DNA of 47,549 bases from Bacillota bacterium. GTDB lineage: Bacteria; Bacillota; Clostridia; Acetivibrionales; JANLFN01. A program made the translations under genes and the position numbers. Position 1 is the first letter of the stretch. Every line of letters starts with the position of its first letter. Under the pieces are notes generated by a model, which searched no databases, had not been told where the DNA came from, and saw only the letters and a program-made list of their open reading frames with translations. Location: positions 1 to 47,549 of the forward strand of contig JAUZPR010000010.1 of assembly GCA_030705825.1 (NCBI GenBank). The letters run 5' to 3'. Positions 7,716 to 16,952 of this stretch are shown in pieces.

Positions 7716-8687
7716 TCATTTTCCCTTTGTCCTATTTTTAAGCCATTTCTTTTCGAAAACACTCCAAAGATATGAGTTGTCTACTACCTTAAGTTTTTTA
7801 ATCTCTTTTCTTTTTTTTAATATATTTTTTATTTCCTTAAGGACGGCAAACTTTGCTCTAAGAAATGAAAAACATTTACCTTTAGTAATGAAATAACCAA
7901 ACGCAAAAAAATTATAAAAAGTATGCGGTATAATAGTTTTTATAATCAATATACCTGGCATATTTTTTAAATAAGTTAATTCTACATTCCTGTGTCCATA
8001 ATATACATAAAAGCTACTGAATTTACCAAGCGTAGTATTTACTTTATGATATACAACGGCATTGGCAGCAAATTTGCATTTATATCCGGCAAGCTGGGCT
8101 CTAAAGCTTAAGTCTGAATCTTCATAAATTGCAAAAAAGTTCTCATCCAGAAATCCGATTCTGTCCAGCATTTCCCTTTTATAAATAGCTGCTCCTGCAC
8201 ATGCACCAAATACATAATCATTTTCCATATACCTATCCGGTATATCTCCATGGCCTCTTTTAAAGCCGGCACCGCAAACAGCAAAGCCGTCTCCTGCAGA
8301 ATCAATTACTCTATTATCATAGTAAGATATCATTTTAGACGCACAAAACCCGACTGCGGGATCTGTAGAAATACATTTGTGGAGGTTTTCAAGCCAATCT
8401 ACCTCAACCCTTGTATCATTGTTTAGCAGGACTATATATTCACCTTGAGATGCCTCTATTCCAAGATTATTGCCTTTGGCAAATCCGTAATTCCTGTCCA
8501 GGCAAACAAGATTCACATCTGGAAAATTGGATTTTATAAAATCCTGGGAACCATCCGTTGAACCATTATCAACTAATATTACTTCGTAATTCTTATATGT
8601 TTGGTTTTGAACTGAAGCAATACATTCGCTTAAATGCTGTTTGCCGTTCCAATTTAAAATTATTACAGATATAACATTTGTATTCAT
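7716..8687 (-). CDS. Glycosyltransferase family 2
   Basis: This 323-residue protein has the GT2 landmarks: VIILNWNGKQHL, VDNGSTDGSQDF, NYGFAKGNNLGI, LLNNDTRVEVDW (metal-binding region) and FAIYEDSDLSFRAQLAGY. The C-terminal third contains a hydrophobic stretch (MPGILIIKTIIPHTFYNFFAF) that could dip into the membrane. This form is common in rhamnan and O-antigen clusters. The ATG at 8687 begins MNTNVISVII and aligns with family starts; the upstream open frame as far as 8774 overlaps the preceding gene. The ribosome binding site (GAAAG) is poor, so translation may be coupled to the gene ending at 8710. Donor and acceptor are not known. Confidence 0.88.
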   Translation of the reverse strand: MNTNVISVIILNWNGKQHLSECIASVQNQTYKNYEVILVDNGSTDGSQDFIKSNFPDVNLVCLDRNYGFAKGNNLGIEASQGEYIVLLNNDTRVEVDWLENLHKCISTDPAVGFCASKMISYYDNRVIDSAGDGFAVCGAGFKRGHGDIPDRYMENDYVFGACAGAAIYKREMLDRIGFLDENFFAIYEDSDLSFRAQLAGYKCKFAANAVVYHKVNTTLGKFSSFYVYYGHRNVELTYLKNMPGILIIKTIIPHTFYNFFAFGYFITKGKCFSFLRAKFAVLKEIKNILKKRKEIKKLKVVDNSYLWSVFEKKWLKNRTKGK

Positions 8688-8709
8688 CACAATACACTTT
8701 CGTTTGCTT

Positions 8710-9933
8710 TTATTTTGTAATTGATTCAATAATTTGAGCCAATTCCATGGAAAGCTTTTCTCTGGAAAAACCATTAATCTTTTCGTAATCCGGGTTGAAC
8801 CTGTTATAAGTGATCATTTCTAGTATAGCTTTTTCGATATCTTCCGCCCTGAAGTCAGTAACAATTCCAGTATTCGTTTCTTTAATAATTTTTTCAGCTT
8901 CATTCCTTTTACAGATTCCCAATATCGGTTTGTCCATAAAAATGTATTCCAGAAGCTTTGTACTGACTATACTTTTAGTTCCGGGATCTCCATAAAACAG
9001 TAATGCGCTGCAGGCACTCCTCATCAATGAGAGACCTATAATCCTATCCATATAACCTTTAATTTTAACTATATCAGTAAGTTGATATTTTTTAATTTCA
9101 TTTAATTCTTTTTTCAAAATCCGTCCGAAAAATAAGATCTCAAAATTACTATTAGATAATGTACCTTCGGATTTCATTTTCCGTAAAGCTTCAAATAAAG
9201 GTTTTGCATCTCTTTTCCGGCTGCTGGCAATTCCCCCGAAATGAACTAACCTGAATACTCCAGAATCTAGAGCTTTATTATTTTGTGATATTAATTTTAA
9301 ATCATCAGTGTCAAACCCGTTATAAATTGTATATACATTATCTTTTTTATATTTATTGCTGAAGTACTGACTGATTGGGGGCGAAACCGTTGTTATGGCG
9401 TCCGATTCGTCCACAATTTCCCGTTCCAGTTTCTTCGCCAATATCTTTTGTATAAAGTTAAATCTATGCAAACCTTCAAACAAAAAACCATCTCTAAAGT
9501 CAGTTATAAGAGGGATACCATACTTCGATCTGATGTAGGTTCCTATTTTCAGATTACACAATGGTGAATAAGTCGCAAAAACCATATCAGGCTTGGATTC
9601 AGAAACGATTTTATCAATATTATGTAAAACAGTTTTATACCATATGTAATGGTAAATATTCAGGAATCCTATTTGAAATAAGGCTTTTCTCAAAGCTTTA
9701 ATTAAAATAGTGAATGTTTTGTCTATTTTCTTTTTAGCGTGCAGACTTCCATCAAATGAAGGAAATCGTATAATGTTCTCTTCACTATCAAGACAACCGA
9801 AGGTGTCTGTAGTAAGAACTTCTACCTTGTAACCAAATCTCTTCAGATACTTGGCAAAAGCAAAAGGCCTCTGAACACCTCCGTTAGATTCGGGAGGATA
9901 ATGGTAGGCAATCATTAAAACTTTTTTGCTCAT
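8710..9933 (-). CDS. Glycosyltransferase family 4-like
   Basis: This 407-residue GT-B enzyme starts KKVLMIAYHYPPESNGGVQR, the usual N-terminal glycine-rich segment that binds the acceptor side. TIYNGFDTDDL around residue 200 is the linker seen in family 4. The C-terminal domain has FGRILK, GYMDR and STKLLEYIFMDKPILGI, where the E of the donor-binding E-x7-E-like motif would lie. I prefer ATG 9933 because AAGGA is then 8-9 bases upstream; ATG 9939 is too close. It lies between the asparagine-synthase-like gene and a family 2 enzyme in the minus-strand operon. It probably adds one sugar to the lipid-linked chain on the inner face of the membrane. Confidence 0.85.
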   Translation of the reverse strand: MSKKVLMIAYHYPPESNGGVQRPFAFAKYLKRFGYKVEVLTTDTFGCLDSEENIIRFPSFDGSLHAKKKIDKTFTILIKALRKALFQIGFLNIYHYIWYKTVLHNIDKIVSESKPDMVFATYSPLCNLKIGTYIRSKYGIPLITDFRDGFLFEGLHRFNFIQKILAKKLEREIVDESDAITTVSPPISQYFSNKYKKDNVYTIYNGFDTDDLKLISQNNKALDSGVFRLVHFGGIASSRKRDAKPLFEALRKMKSEGTLSNSNFEILFFGRILKKELNEIKKYQLTDIVKIKGYMDRIIGLSLMRSACSALLFYGDPGTKSIVSTKLLEYIFMDKPILGICKRNEAEKIIKETNTGIVTDFRAEDIEKAILEMITYNRFNPDYEKINGFSREKLSMELAQIIESITK

Positions 9934-9990
9934 TTCCATTTTCCTTTCGTATTAAATTTTTTAACTTGGAAACAAATCAATTCAGTAATA

Positions 9991-11850
9991 TCAGGTTTTA
10001 ACTCTAAATAAATTAACCCATCTACCTAAACAAATCAACCTCCAAAGTGTGTGATCAAATTCATATTTTCCTTCCAGTATTCCATCAAACCAGGCTAGGA
10101 CAATTTCCGTATTGACTATCGGCTGTAAGTCACTACAAGCCTTACTTAATTCCCTTCTAATTATATCTTTATTTTCTTTTATCCAAATAAATTCAGGTGT
10201 AACAAAGCCCATTTTATCATATCTGTTTTTGATTTTCTCCGGCAGTATGTCTTTTAAAGATTCTCTTAATATATATTTCGTTTGTGCGTTATGTATTTTG
10301 AAATTATCAGGTAGCCCCAGATTAAATTCTACCAATCTGTGGTCCAAAAAGGGAACCCTGGCTTCAATTGAATGTGCCATTGAGTTTCTGTCTTCATAAT
10401 GAAGCAGCATTGGGACACTTATATTGATTATCTCTTCTATTGAAAGACTTCTAATATCTTTGTAAACTCCAAAATCGTTGATTTCTTTTTTATCATATTC
10501 TACATTCAACCACTCAATTTTTTTCCTCTTTAAAAATATAGATAAATTTTTTCTTAATTCTCTAGGTAAAAAAGAATTTCCGAGCAACCTTAAAATATAA
10601 GTTTCTTTATATCCATGCAGCTTTTTTATGCTTTCTTTTTCTTTTAAAAATTGTAGAAGTCTACCTTTTCTTAATAGACCCGCCAAGAATAATCCAAAGA
10701 ATGGATGATATCCTGCCAGCTGCTCATCCGAGCCCTGGCCATCCAACATAACAATCAGGTTATTTCTTTTTGCCTCCTCAAAAACACACCATTGAGAGAA
10801 AATACTTGTTGAACCAAAAGGTTCATCTTGATACCATATCATTTTATCAATCGTTTTATTGAGATATTTAAAGTCTGGAAATACTTTATGTGATGAAACA
10901 CCTGTTTTACGTATGACTTCATCTATATAATACTGTTCATCATATTCTTTGTTTTCAAAACAGGCTGAAACTGTCTCCTGATTGGATAATAAACTCATTT
11001 GTTTAAAAATATCATTAATAACTGTTACAATGGATGAACTATCAAGGCCCCCTGAAAGACATGACCCGATTTTCACATCTGAACGCAACCTTAGTTTTAC
11101 AGAATCTTTAAATAATATTTCAAATCTACTGCTCGCTTCTTCGAAGCTGGAATCTATGTGCTTTATATTTTCCTTAAGATTATACCATTGATATATGTAA
11201 AAACTGTACTTGTCAAGGTCATATATAAGGTTATACCCGCCCCTGAGCTGAAAAATCCCTTCAAATAGAGTCTCTTCAGTATGATCTGTAATACTGTAAA
11301 GCAGAAAATCTATTGCTCTTTTTAAGTTTACTTTTCTTATAACCTTATCATGTACTAATAACTGTTTGATTTCTGAACCAAATAGAAATATTTCCTCTAA
11401 ATTTGCATAATAGAAAGGTTTTATTCCAAACCTGTCCCTGGAACAAAATAGAATGTTTTCTTTTTTATCATACAATGCAAATGCCCACATTCCATTGAAA
11501 TAGTTTACACAATCTTTCCCCCAATAATCGTATGCAGCCATAATAATTTCCGTATCTGTTTTTGACAGGAATGAATACCCGGCTTGTGTAAGCTCTTCTT
11601 TTAATTCAATATAATTAAATATTTCACCATTGAAGACAATAGTATAACGACCCATATAATGCATGGGTTGGTGACCGTCGTTGGAAAGGTCTATTATTGA
11701 AAGTCGTCTATGACCCAAAGCAATACTTGCATCAAAATAAGAACCAGCATCATTGGGTCCTCTGTGTGATACGGTATCAGACATCAAACCAAGTATTGCA
11801 CGGCTTACCTCTTGTCCGTTTTTATTAACAATACCACATATTCCACACAT
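9991..11850 (-). CDS. asnB: Asparagine-synthase-like glutamine amidotransferase, copy 1
   Basis: This 619-residue protein has both AsnB halves. Cys2 in MCGICGIVN is the glutaminase nucleophile, with SHRGPND and NGEIFNY in the same domain. SGGLDSSS near residue 265 is the ATP pyrophosphatase loop of the synthetase domain, followed by SIEARVPFLDHRLVEF. Free asparagine synthesis is possible. Inside glycan clusters, however, such proteins (WbpS type) amidate uronic acid carboxyl groups, and the WbpA-type dehydrogenase at 31478-32794 would supply such an acid. A second copy lies at 28576-30453. The start is fixed by the invariant Cys2, with GAAGGA before it. Confidence 0.9.
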   Translation of the reverse strand: MCGICGIVNKNGQEVSRAILGLMSDTVSHRGPNDAGSYFDASIALGHRRLSIIDLSNDGHQPMHYMGRYTIVFNGEIFNYIELKEELTQAGYSFLSKTDTEIIMAAYDYWGKDCVNYFNGMWAFALYDKKENILFCSRDRFGIKPFYYANLEEIFLFGSEIKQLLVHDKVIRKVNLKRAIDFLLYSITDHTEETLFEGIFQLRGGYNLIYDLDKYSFYIYQWYNLKENIKHIDSSFEEASSRFEILFKDSVKLRLRSDVKIGSCLSGGLDSSSIVTVINDIFKQMSLLSNQETVSACFENKEYDEQYYIDEVIRKTGVSSHKVFPDFKYLNKTIDKMIWYQDEPFGSTSIFSQWCVFEEAKRNNLIVMLDGQGSDEQLAGYHPFFGLFLAGLLRKGRLLQFLKEKESIKKLHGYKETYILRLLGNSFLPRELRKNLSIFLKRKKIEWLNVEYDKKEINDFGVYKDIRSLSIEEIINISVPMLLHYEDRNSMAHSIEARVPFLDHRLVEFNLGLPDNFKIHNAQTKYILRESLKDILPEKIKNRYDKMGFVTPEFIWIKENKDIIRRELSKACSDLQPIVNTEIVLAWFDGILEGKYEFDHTLWRLICLGRWVNLFRVKT

Positions 11851-11878
11851 AACTAATTCCTTCTAAAAAATTTAATTA

Positions 11879-12964
11879 TTATCCAAGAATTTCCTCATAT
11901 GTCTGTTTTGTTATACTGGCAACATAATTAATGTTATGCCACTTATTAGCATAATCATAAGAAGCCTTTGCATACCTGTCAAGTATATGAATGTTTTCGA
12001 TGACTTCTATTAGCTTATTTGCTAAAGTTAGAGGGTTTATATTAATGAATGCTTCCTTACATTCCTTCTTCATATCTTTTGGTATAAACCGTAGATCGTA
12101 ATCATTTATAAACGCCATTACAGGAATACCAAGCTGCATCATTTCAATTGCAAACCCGCCATACCATCCTATATTTAATTGATCAATTGCTAAATCTGCC
12201 TGTTTATATATTTCCAGTGCTTCACCATGCTGCATGTTTTCAACTAGTATTAATTCTAAACGGTTTCCTGTTTTAGAATTTACTTCATTTACAGCATCTA
12301 TTACTATTTGTGTTCCCTTCACCTGCCTATTGGTTGGAGAATGTACAATTTTTATTTTCTTTCCATTATGCTTATTGGATTCTACCTTATTACAATTGTT
12401 CAAAATTGCATAAGGTAGAAATACTGTTTTTTCAGGTAAAAAATAAAACAAATCAGGATTAAGCGCAAAGATTGCATCTGCAAACCTGCCAAACTTTTCT
12501 GTTCGTTTCTTTTTTGCATTATCATATTTGCCCGACATGGTATGCTCTTTATAAAAGTTGAGATTATGATGTTTTCCGAAATCCTCCTTATAAGTAATAG
12601 GATTGTTAAGCCTTGCATCATCCCCGTTATAAGTTACAACAATTTTACCCTTACGTTTAAAAAAAGGAATGTCTAAAAGGGGTAATCCCTGAAGCCATAA
12701 ATCTAATAAACTGGTACCAAAGTTAAAATGAAAAATATCATATTTATCTCGTACATCCATGATAGTTTGAATTATTTTTGGGATCTCAAGGATTTTTTGT
12801 ATTTTTGTTTGCGGAAGCTCCTTAAAAACAATTCTATCCGATTGGTATCTTAACCAACTATCATGCAGTACAAGGACATCTGATTCTATATTTAAATTTT
12901 TTTCTCCTCTGGATAATGCAAATGAGTTCCCACCAACCGAAGTGGGCAAGTGAAGGACTTTCAT
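11879..12964 (-). CDS. Glycosyltransferase, GT-B fold
   Basis: This 361-residue protein begins MKVLHLPTSVGGNSFALSRG, which is like the N-terminal lobe of family 4 enzymes. In the C-terminal lobe KIVHSPTNRQVKGTQIV and AIDQLNIGWYGGFAIEMMQ match the donor-binding side. The same D-Q-x(4)-G-x(5-7)-E pattern occurs in the glycosyltransferases at 12971, 15138 and 18882, so these four form a related group. The start lies 6 bases after the stop of the upstream gene, with AGAAGGG overlapping that stop, so translation is probably coupled. It is presumed cytoplasmic or peripheral to the membrane. The sugar transferred is unknown. Confidence 0.75.
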   Translation of the reverse strand: MKVLHLPTSVGGNSFALSRGEKNLNIESDVLVLHDSWLRYQSDRIVFKELPQTKIQKILEIPKIIQTIMDVRDKYDIFHFNFGTSLLDLWLQGLPLLDIPFFKRKGKIVVTYNGDDARLNNPITYKEDFGKHHNLNFYKEHTMSGKYDNAKKKRTEKFGRFADAIFALNPDLFYFLPEKTVFLPYAILNNCNKVESNKHNGKKIKIVHSPTNRQVKGTQIVIDAVNEVNSKTGNRLELILVENMQHGEALEIYKQADLAIDQLNIGWYGGFAIEMMQLGIPVMAFINDYDLRFIPKDMKKECKEAFININPLTLANKLIEVIENIHILDRYAKASYDYANKWHNINYVASITKQTYEEILG

Positions 12965-12970
12965 TATAGA

Positions 12971-14185
12971 TTAATTCCCTTCTCTAGATATTCCAATTGA
13001 ATCATTAATTTTCTTAAACATACCACCAATGAATTCTACCGAATGATGCTTTATTGCATACTCCCTTGAACGTTCCCCTAGTTGTTTCAGCATGTGGGGA
13101 TTTATTGCAAGTTCCCTAATCCTATCCTTAACAGTATCGGGTTTACAATTAATAATTGGAATCTCTTCTTTTTTTACTATTCCCGCATTGATATAAAGTT
13201 CTTCCAAATCACTTCGAAGATAGCATAAAACAGGCTTACCCATGGACATTGCTTCGATAGCAAACATTGCATACCAACCTACAATTAACTGGTCCGCCAC
13301 AATATCTACTTCAGTCATTAGTTTTCTAATTTCCTCATTTGAAACCTTCTCCGCGATAATTAGCTCAATATCTAACCCTTCCGTTTTCAGTTCATCTATT
13401 GCCTCTACAAAAAATGAGGAACCTTTTATAGTCCTGTGATTCGGTGCATGCAATATTTTAATAGTTTTTTTACTTGTATTCTGAGGATTTTCGCTTTGAT
13501 TAACTAAAGACTGAGAACACCATAAATCAGTGTCTATAGAAAAATGCCCAAGCATGAGTGTATCCCAGTAATACATATAATCTACCCAATCACAGCCGCC
13601 AATAATATGATTAGCGTATTTGGTCCACAAATCAATTTTCTTAGAAACTAGTTTCCTGTTGTTTTTGAAATTGGGATAATCACGTGACATAGCGTGCTTG
13701 AATAAAAGGTTAGGGCATCTTGAGAGATCTTGGATATCCCCGCCATAAGGCATTATAACAACCTTGACATTCGCAACTCTATAAAGTAAAGGTTCAATTC
13801 TCCATAGTACTTTTCTAAATCCAAGGGTCCCTCCGTTAAAATAAATATACAAGCATTTATACCTGAATATTGACATTATGAAAAGGCAATAATCCCTTAA
13901 AATACTCAAAGGGCCTTTAAACTTAAGATCCCCTCTTATATCAAATTGATCGGTTATGTAGTATACGGAATTGACGAAGGTCTCTGCTTTAAAGCCATAA
14001 TATTGCAAGGCTTTTTTATGATATACGTTATTTATCATAGGTTCCGGACCCAAACCAATATCTACAGGCTTTTTTACAAACCTGGTCAGGACCGCCAGAA
14101 GGAATAATACGGGAATGGCAATAATAAGCAGAATTGTTTTAAAAAATGTTTTCAAAATTTTGTAAATTAACTTTAAAAATAACAT
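12971..14185 (-). CDS. Membrane-anchored glycosyltransferase, GT-B fold
   Basis: This 404-residue protein has a strong N-terminal membrane segment (residues 12-35) and then a GT-B-like domain. KILHAPNHRTIKGSSFF and IVADQLIVGWYAMFAIEAMS in the C-terminal half closely parallel the neighbouring protein at 11879-12964, so the two probably arose by duplication. VVIMPYGGDIQDLS (near residue 145) also fits the family. The anchor would hold it at the inner face of the membrane where lipid-linked glycans are made. GGAG sits 7 bases before the ATG. The family number is not certain from sequence alone, and neither donor nor linkage can be assigned. Confidence 0.75.
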   Translation of the reverse strand: MLFLKLIYKILKTFFKTILLIIAIPVLFLLAVLTRFVKKPVDIGLGPEPMINNVYHKKALQYYGFKAETFVNSVYYITDQFDIRGDLKFKGPLSILRDYCLFIMSIFRYKCLYIYFNGGTLGFRKVLWRIEPLLYRVANVKVVIMPYGGDIQDLSRCPNLLFKHAMSRDYPNFKNNRKLVSKKIDLWTKYANHIIGGCDWVDYMYYWDTLMLGHFSIDTDLWCSQSLVNQSENPQNTSKKTIKILHAPNHRTIKGSSFFVEAIDELKTEGLDIELIIAEKVSNEEIRKLMTEVDIVADQLIVGWYAMFAIEAMSMGKPVLCYLRSDLEELYINAGIVKKEEIPIINCKPDTVKDRIRELAINPHMLKQLGERSREYAIKHHSVEFIGGMFKKINDSIGISREGN

Positions 14186-14204
14186 TCCCTCACTCCAAAA
14201 GTTT

Positions 14205-15083
14205 TTAAATTTCTTTTATACCATCAGCAAAACTGGTAAATTTCTTTTTATATACTGAAATCAATTTGGAATTGTCTGCCAGCAGATCTCCGGTTCTCAA
14301 ATTATCAGTTACTTGAAATATCGGTTCTTTGCCTATCTTTTCCCCTATAGTTTCAGCAAGCTGTCTTATAGATAGCTCTTCGGTACCACTTACATTGAAG
14401 CAGCCTTCAATTGTATTCTGAATTAAGTGCGACATTACATCAGCAACATCCTTTACAAATGTTGGCGTAATTTTAAAACCGCCTGTACCGGCAGCATCTT
14501 CGTTTTCCGTTCTGTCTAATGTAATCTGCTGACCATTTCTCACCCTTTCTATAAGGTTTGGAATGAGCATATTTTTCTGGTTAGGGCCATAAATACAAAA
14601 ATATCTTAAAGACGTAATTTTAAAATATGGCTTATAGTACTCCAATATATCTTCACCGATTTTCTTAGAAAGGCCATATATATTTGAGGGCTTAATATCG
14701 GAGTTTTCACTGAGTTTTGCCAATGACGGTGCATATACATTTCCGCTTGAAGCATATAGTAAATGCTTGACGCCATGAAGCCTTGCCAATTCTGTAAAAG
14801 TAGTCAGTCCCGCCACATTTACGGCAATTACAAGCGATGCTTTTTCAGGAAGCTGCCTGTAAAAAGGTGATTGTGAAAGAAAGATTGCAGTATCATAATT
14901 TTTACCAAGTTCAACTGGTAGGGGGGACGAAATATCACAGTCTATAAACTCACAGCCCAGCTGTTCTACTGATTCCTTGCATATACCTAAGTCAAGAACC
15001 GTAACCTGGTTCTTGTCCATCAAAAATCTTTTGATTAAAAATTTGCCTAAAAAACCTCCGCCACCGGCAATAAGGATATTCAT
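14205..15083 (-). CDS. NAD-dependent epimerase/dehydratase (extended SDR)
   Basis: This 292-residue protein starts MNILIAGGGGFLGKFL, a variant NAD(P)-binding glycine motif. The catalytic serine region is ASSGNVYAPS and the tyrosine-lysine pair is YGLSK. CDISSPLPVEL and the remaining segments do not let me separate an epimerase from a dehydratase or reductase. With about 290 residues it is shorter than GalE (about 330) and RmlB (about 350). It lies between two glycosyltransferases and presumably makes one of their nucleotide-sugar donors. AGAGGTG precedes the ATG. Its partner enzymes may be the aminotransferase and formyltransferase at 16949-18885, but that is only inferred from position. Confidence 0.8.
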   Translation of the reverse strand: MNILIAGGGGFLGKFLIKRFLMDKNQVTVLDLGICKESVEQLGCEFIDCDISSPLPVELGKNYDTAIFLSQSPFYRQLPEKASLVIAVNVAGLTTFTELARLHGVKHLLYASSGNVYAPSLAKLSENSDIKPSNIYGLSKKIGEDILEYYKPYFKITSLRYFCIYGPNQKNMLIPNLIERVRNGQQITLDRTENEDAAGTGGFKITPTFVKDVADVMSHLIQNTIEGCFNVSGTEELSIRQLAETIGEKIGKEPIFQVTDNLRTGDLLADNSKLISVYKKKFTSFADGIKEI

Positions 15084-15137
15084 TGTTACACCTCTACTTA
15101 TATTGTTTGTAAATTATTGTCTTTCTAACTTTATTTA

Positions 15138-16952
15138 TCAGCTTCTCGGGCATGTTTTATCTTGAATGATTCTCCCATATACATTTAGGAGAGTGTCCTG
15201 TATAACCTTATTTGAGTGATACTTTTCGTACCATGCCAAACCATCCTTGCACAGCTTGCTTCTCCACTCACTATTCAAATAAAGCTTCTTAAGTTCAGAA
15301 AAAACATCCTGCTCCGTTCTTGTATTAAGAACAGGCGGCATCTCTTCAAAACACCATCTATGAAGGCTACAGTCCAAATACAGCATTGATGGCTTCCCAC
15401 ACGCCAACGCCTTTGGCATTGTACTGCCAAAAGCGCCCAAATAAAACTGATCTGCCAGCATATCGGTAGCCCTGATGTACCGTATCATCATTCTATTGGG
15501 TAATGGTTTTATCCATTTAACCCTGTTTGCTACACCAAGCTTTACAAGCAGTTCCTTACTCTGTTCCACCTTAGCTCCCCAATCAACTAATATGGCGGCA
15601 CCACGGGGATTGACACATTTTATAAATTCCGCAAAACCCTTGATAAAGATGTCATTTCCCTTTTCCCAGTCAGGGTGTCTTTGCTCTTCCCAGTGCTGTC
15701 TTGATGGATGAAAGATGATAAAGTCACTATCCAACGAACTGTGAAGTTCTCTTTCAAGCTCCGTAGTAATTTTATCATTTTTCATAAAATCTTCATTTAT
15801 TGGATGAGGAATAAAACCATAATTATTAAGCCGTAGTTTTATTGCCGCTTTAATATTGTCAGCATTTGTAATACATACTCTGTCTGCTTCTCTATAAGTC
15901 AAAGCGCAAAGACGACCTTGAACCGTATCCTGGAAAGGTATATTTCTTATTGTACCATGTTCATATGCAACATAGGATTTTTCTGTGAGCAAACCCCAAA
16001 CACCATCTGTAGCATATCCATGAATTAAATCATAATACTTAAACAGCTCTTTCCATTTATAAACTATATTTCGGTACATTTCCAAATCATTCATAGTTAA
16101 TTGGTCACTCCTCCCAGGAAAATCCTCTTTAAAAAGATCAATCAAATGATTGGCGTGACTTGCGAAATACCATTGCACATTATTATCTGATAACTTTTCG
16201 GTTTCTTCTGCTAGATGAGGTTTAAATACAAAACGAATAAATCTAACTCCACATAATACAATGATTTTTAGAATTTTCAAGAATACAAACAGGATACCTA
16301 CAATTATGCATAATACTAAGGCTATAGGGCTGGCTAAAGTTGAAATCAATAAAAACATTACACTTCCTATTGGAAATTTCCATCTTAAGAGAGTAAAAAG
16401 CCTATCCATATTACGCTTCATTAAGTTAACAATTGCTGTCTTATAACTGGCAGATTTTGCGTGTATAAAAAGTTTATACATTTTGGACAAAACACGGTAG
16501 GTTTTATCATGGTTTTGTATGAATTTACGGTAATTCTGCCTAAAATTTATAAGCATAAATAGTTTTAGTAAAAACTGAAATTTAAGCCTTGCAATGAACC
16601 TCCCACTGTGCTTTGCAATCAGATAATTGAGGCATAGCTCCATTGGTCCCTGAATAAACCACTTAGGCCTCTTAAATCCCTTAAGATTAACCGATTTCCA
16701 GTCAGGAGCAAAATCATCTTTGATTATTCCCTCAAAATCAGCATCTTCCCACTCCGGGCAGCCCATAATGTGGTAGTAATCATAGCATAGAACATCACAT
16801 TTAACCCCTGCCCTATTCATAATTTTTGAATTTATATATGCATTGTTGGCTATATTTCCTATATGAAGTACTCTGGGTGACCGTTTATTTTTTTTTCGGA
16901 ACTCCTCTATCCAACCAGACTCTTCAAAAGATATTGTGTTCTCTAATTTCAT
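15138..16952 (-). CDS. Glycosyltransferase with internal membrane hairpin
   Basis: This large (604-residue) protein begins with a GT-B-like lobe: RVLHIGNIANNAYINSKIMN. Between about residues 195 and 245 there is an unusual, very hydrophobic insertion (SVMFLLISTLASPIALV and then LCIIVGILFVFLKILKIIV) that should form two membrane helices. The C-terminal lobe resumes with IFHPSRQHW, LVDWGAK and MLADQFYLGAFGSTMPKALA, the same D-Q donor-site pattern as its neighbours. The GNIANNAY motif is shared with the gene at 18882. Its start overlaps the stop of the aminotransferase by four bases (ATGA), with AAGAGGGG upstream. The insertion could anchor it to the membrane or contact the lipid carrier. Donor unknown. 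Confidence 0.75.
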   Translation of the reverse strand: MKLENTISFEESGWIEEFRKKNKRSPRVLHIGNIANNAYINSKIMNRAGVKCDVLCYDYYHIMGCPEWEDADFEGIIKDDFAPDWKSVNLKGFKRPKWFIQGPMELCLNYLIAKHSGRFIARLKFQFLLKLFMLINFRQNYRKFIQNHDKTYRVLSKMYKLFIHAKSASYKTAIVNLMKRNMDRLFTLLRWKFPIGSVMFLLISTLASPIALVLCIIVGILFVFLKILKIIVLCGVRFIRFVFKPHLAEETEKLSDNNVQWYFASHANHLIDLFKEDFPGRSDQLTMNDLEMYRNIVYKWKELFKYYDLIHGYATDGVWGLLTEKSYVAYEHGTIRNIPFQDTVQGRLCALTYREADRVCITNADNIKAAIKLRLNNYGFIPHPINEDFMKNDKITTELERELHSSLDSDFIIFHPSRQHWEEQRHPDWEKGNDIFIKGFAEFIKCVNPRGAAILVDWGAKVEQSKELLVKLGVANRVKWIKPLPNRMMIRYIRATDMLADQFYLGAFGSTMPKALACGKPSMLYLDCSLHRWCFEEMPPVLNTRTEQDVFSELKKLYLNSEWRSKLCKDGLAWYEKYHSNKVIQDTLLNVYGRIIQDKTCPRS

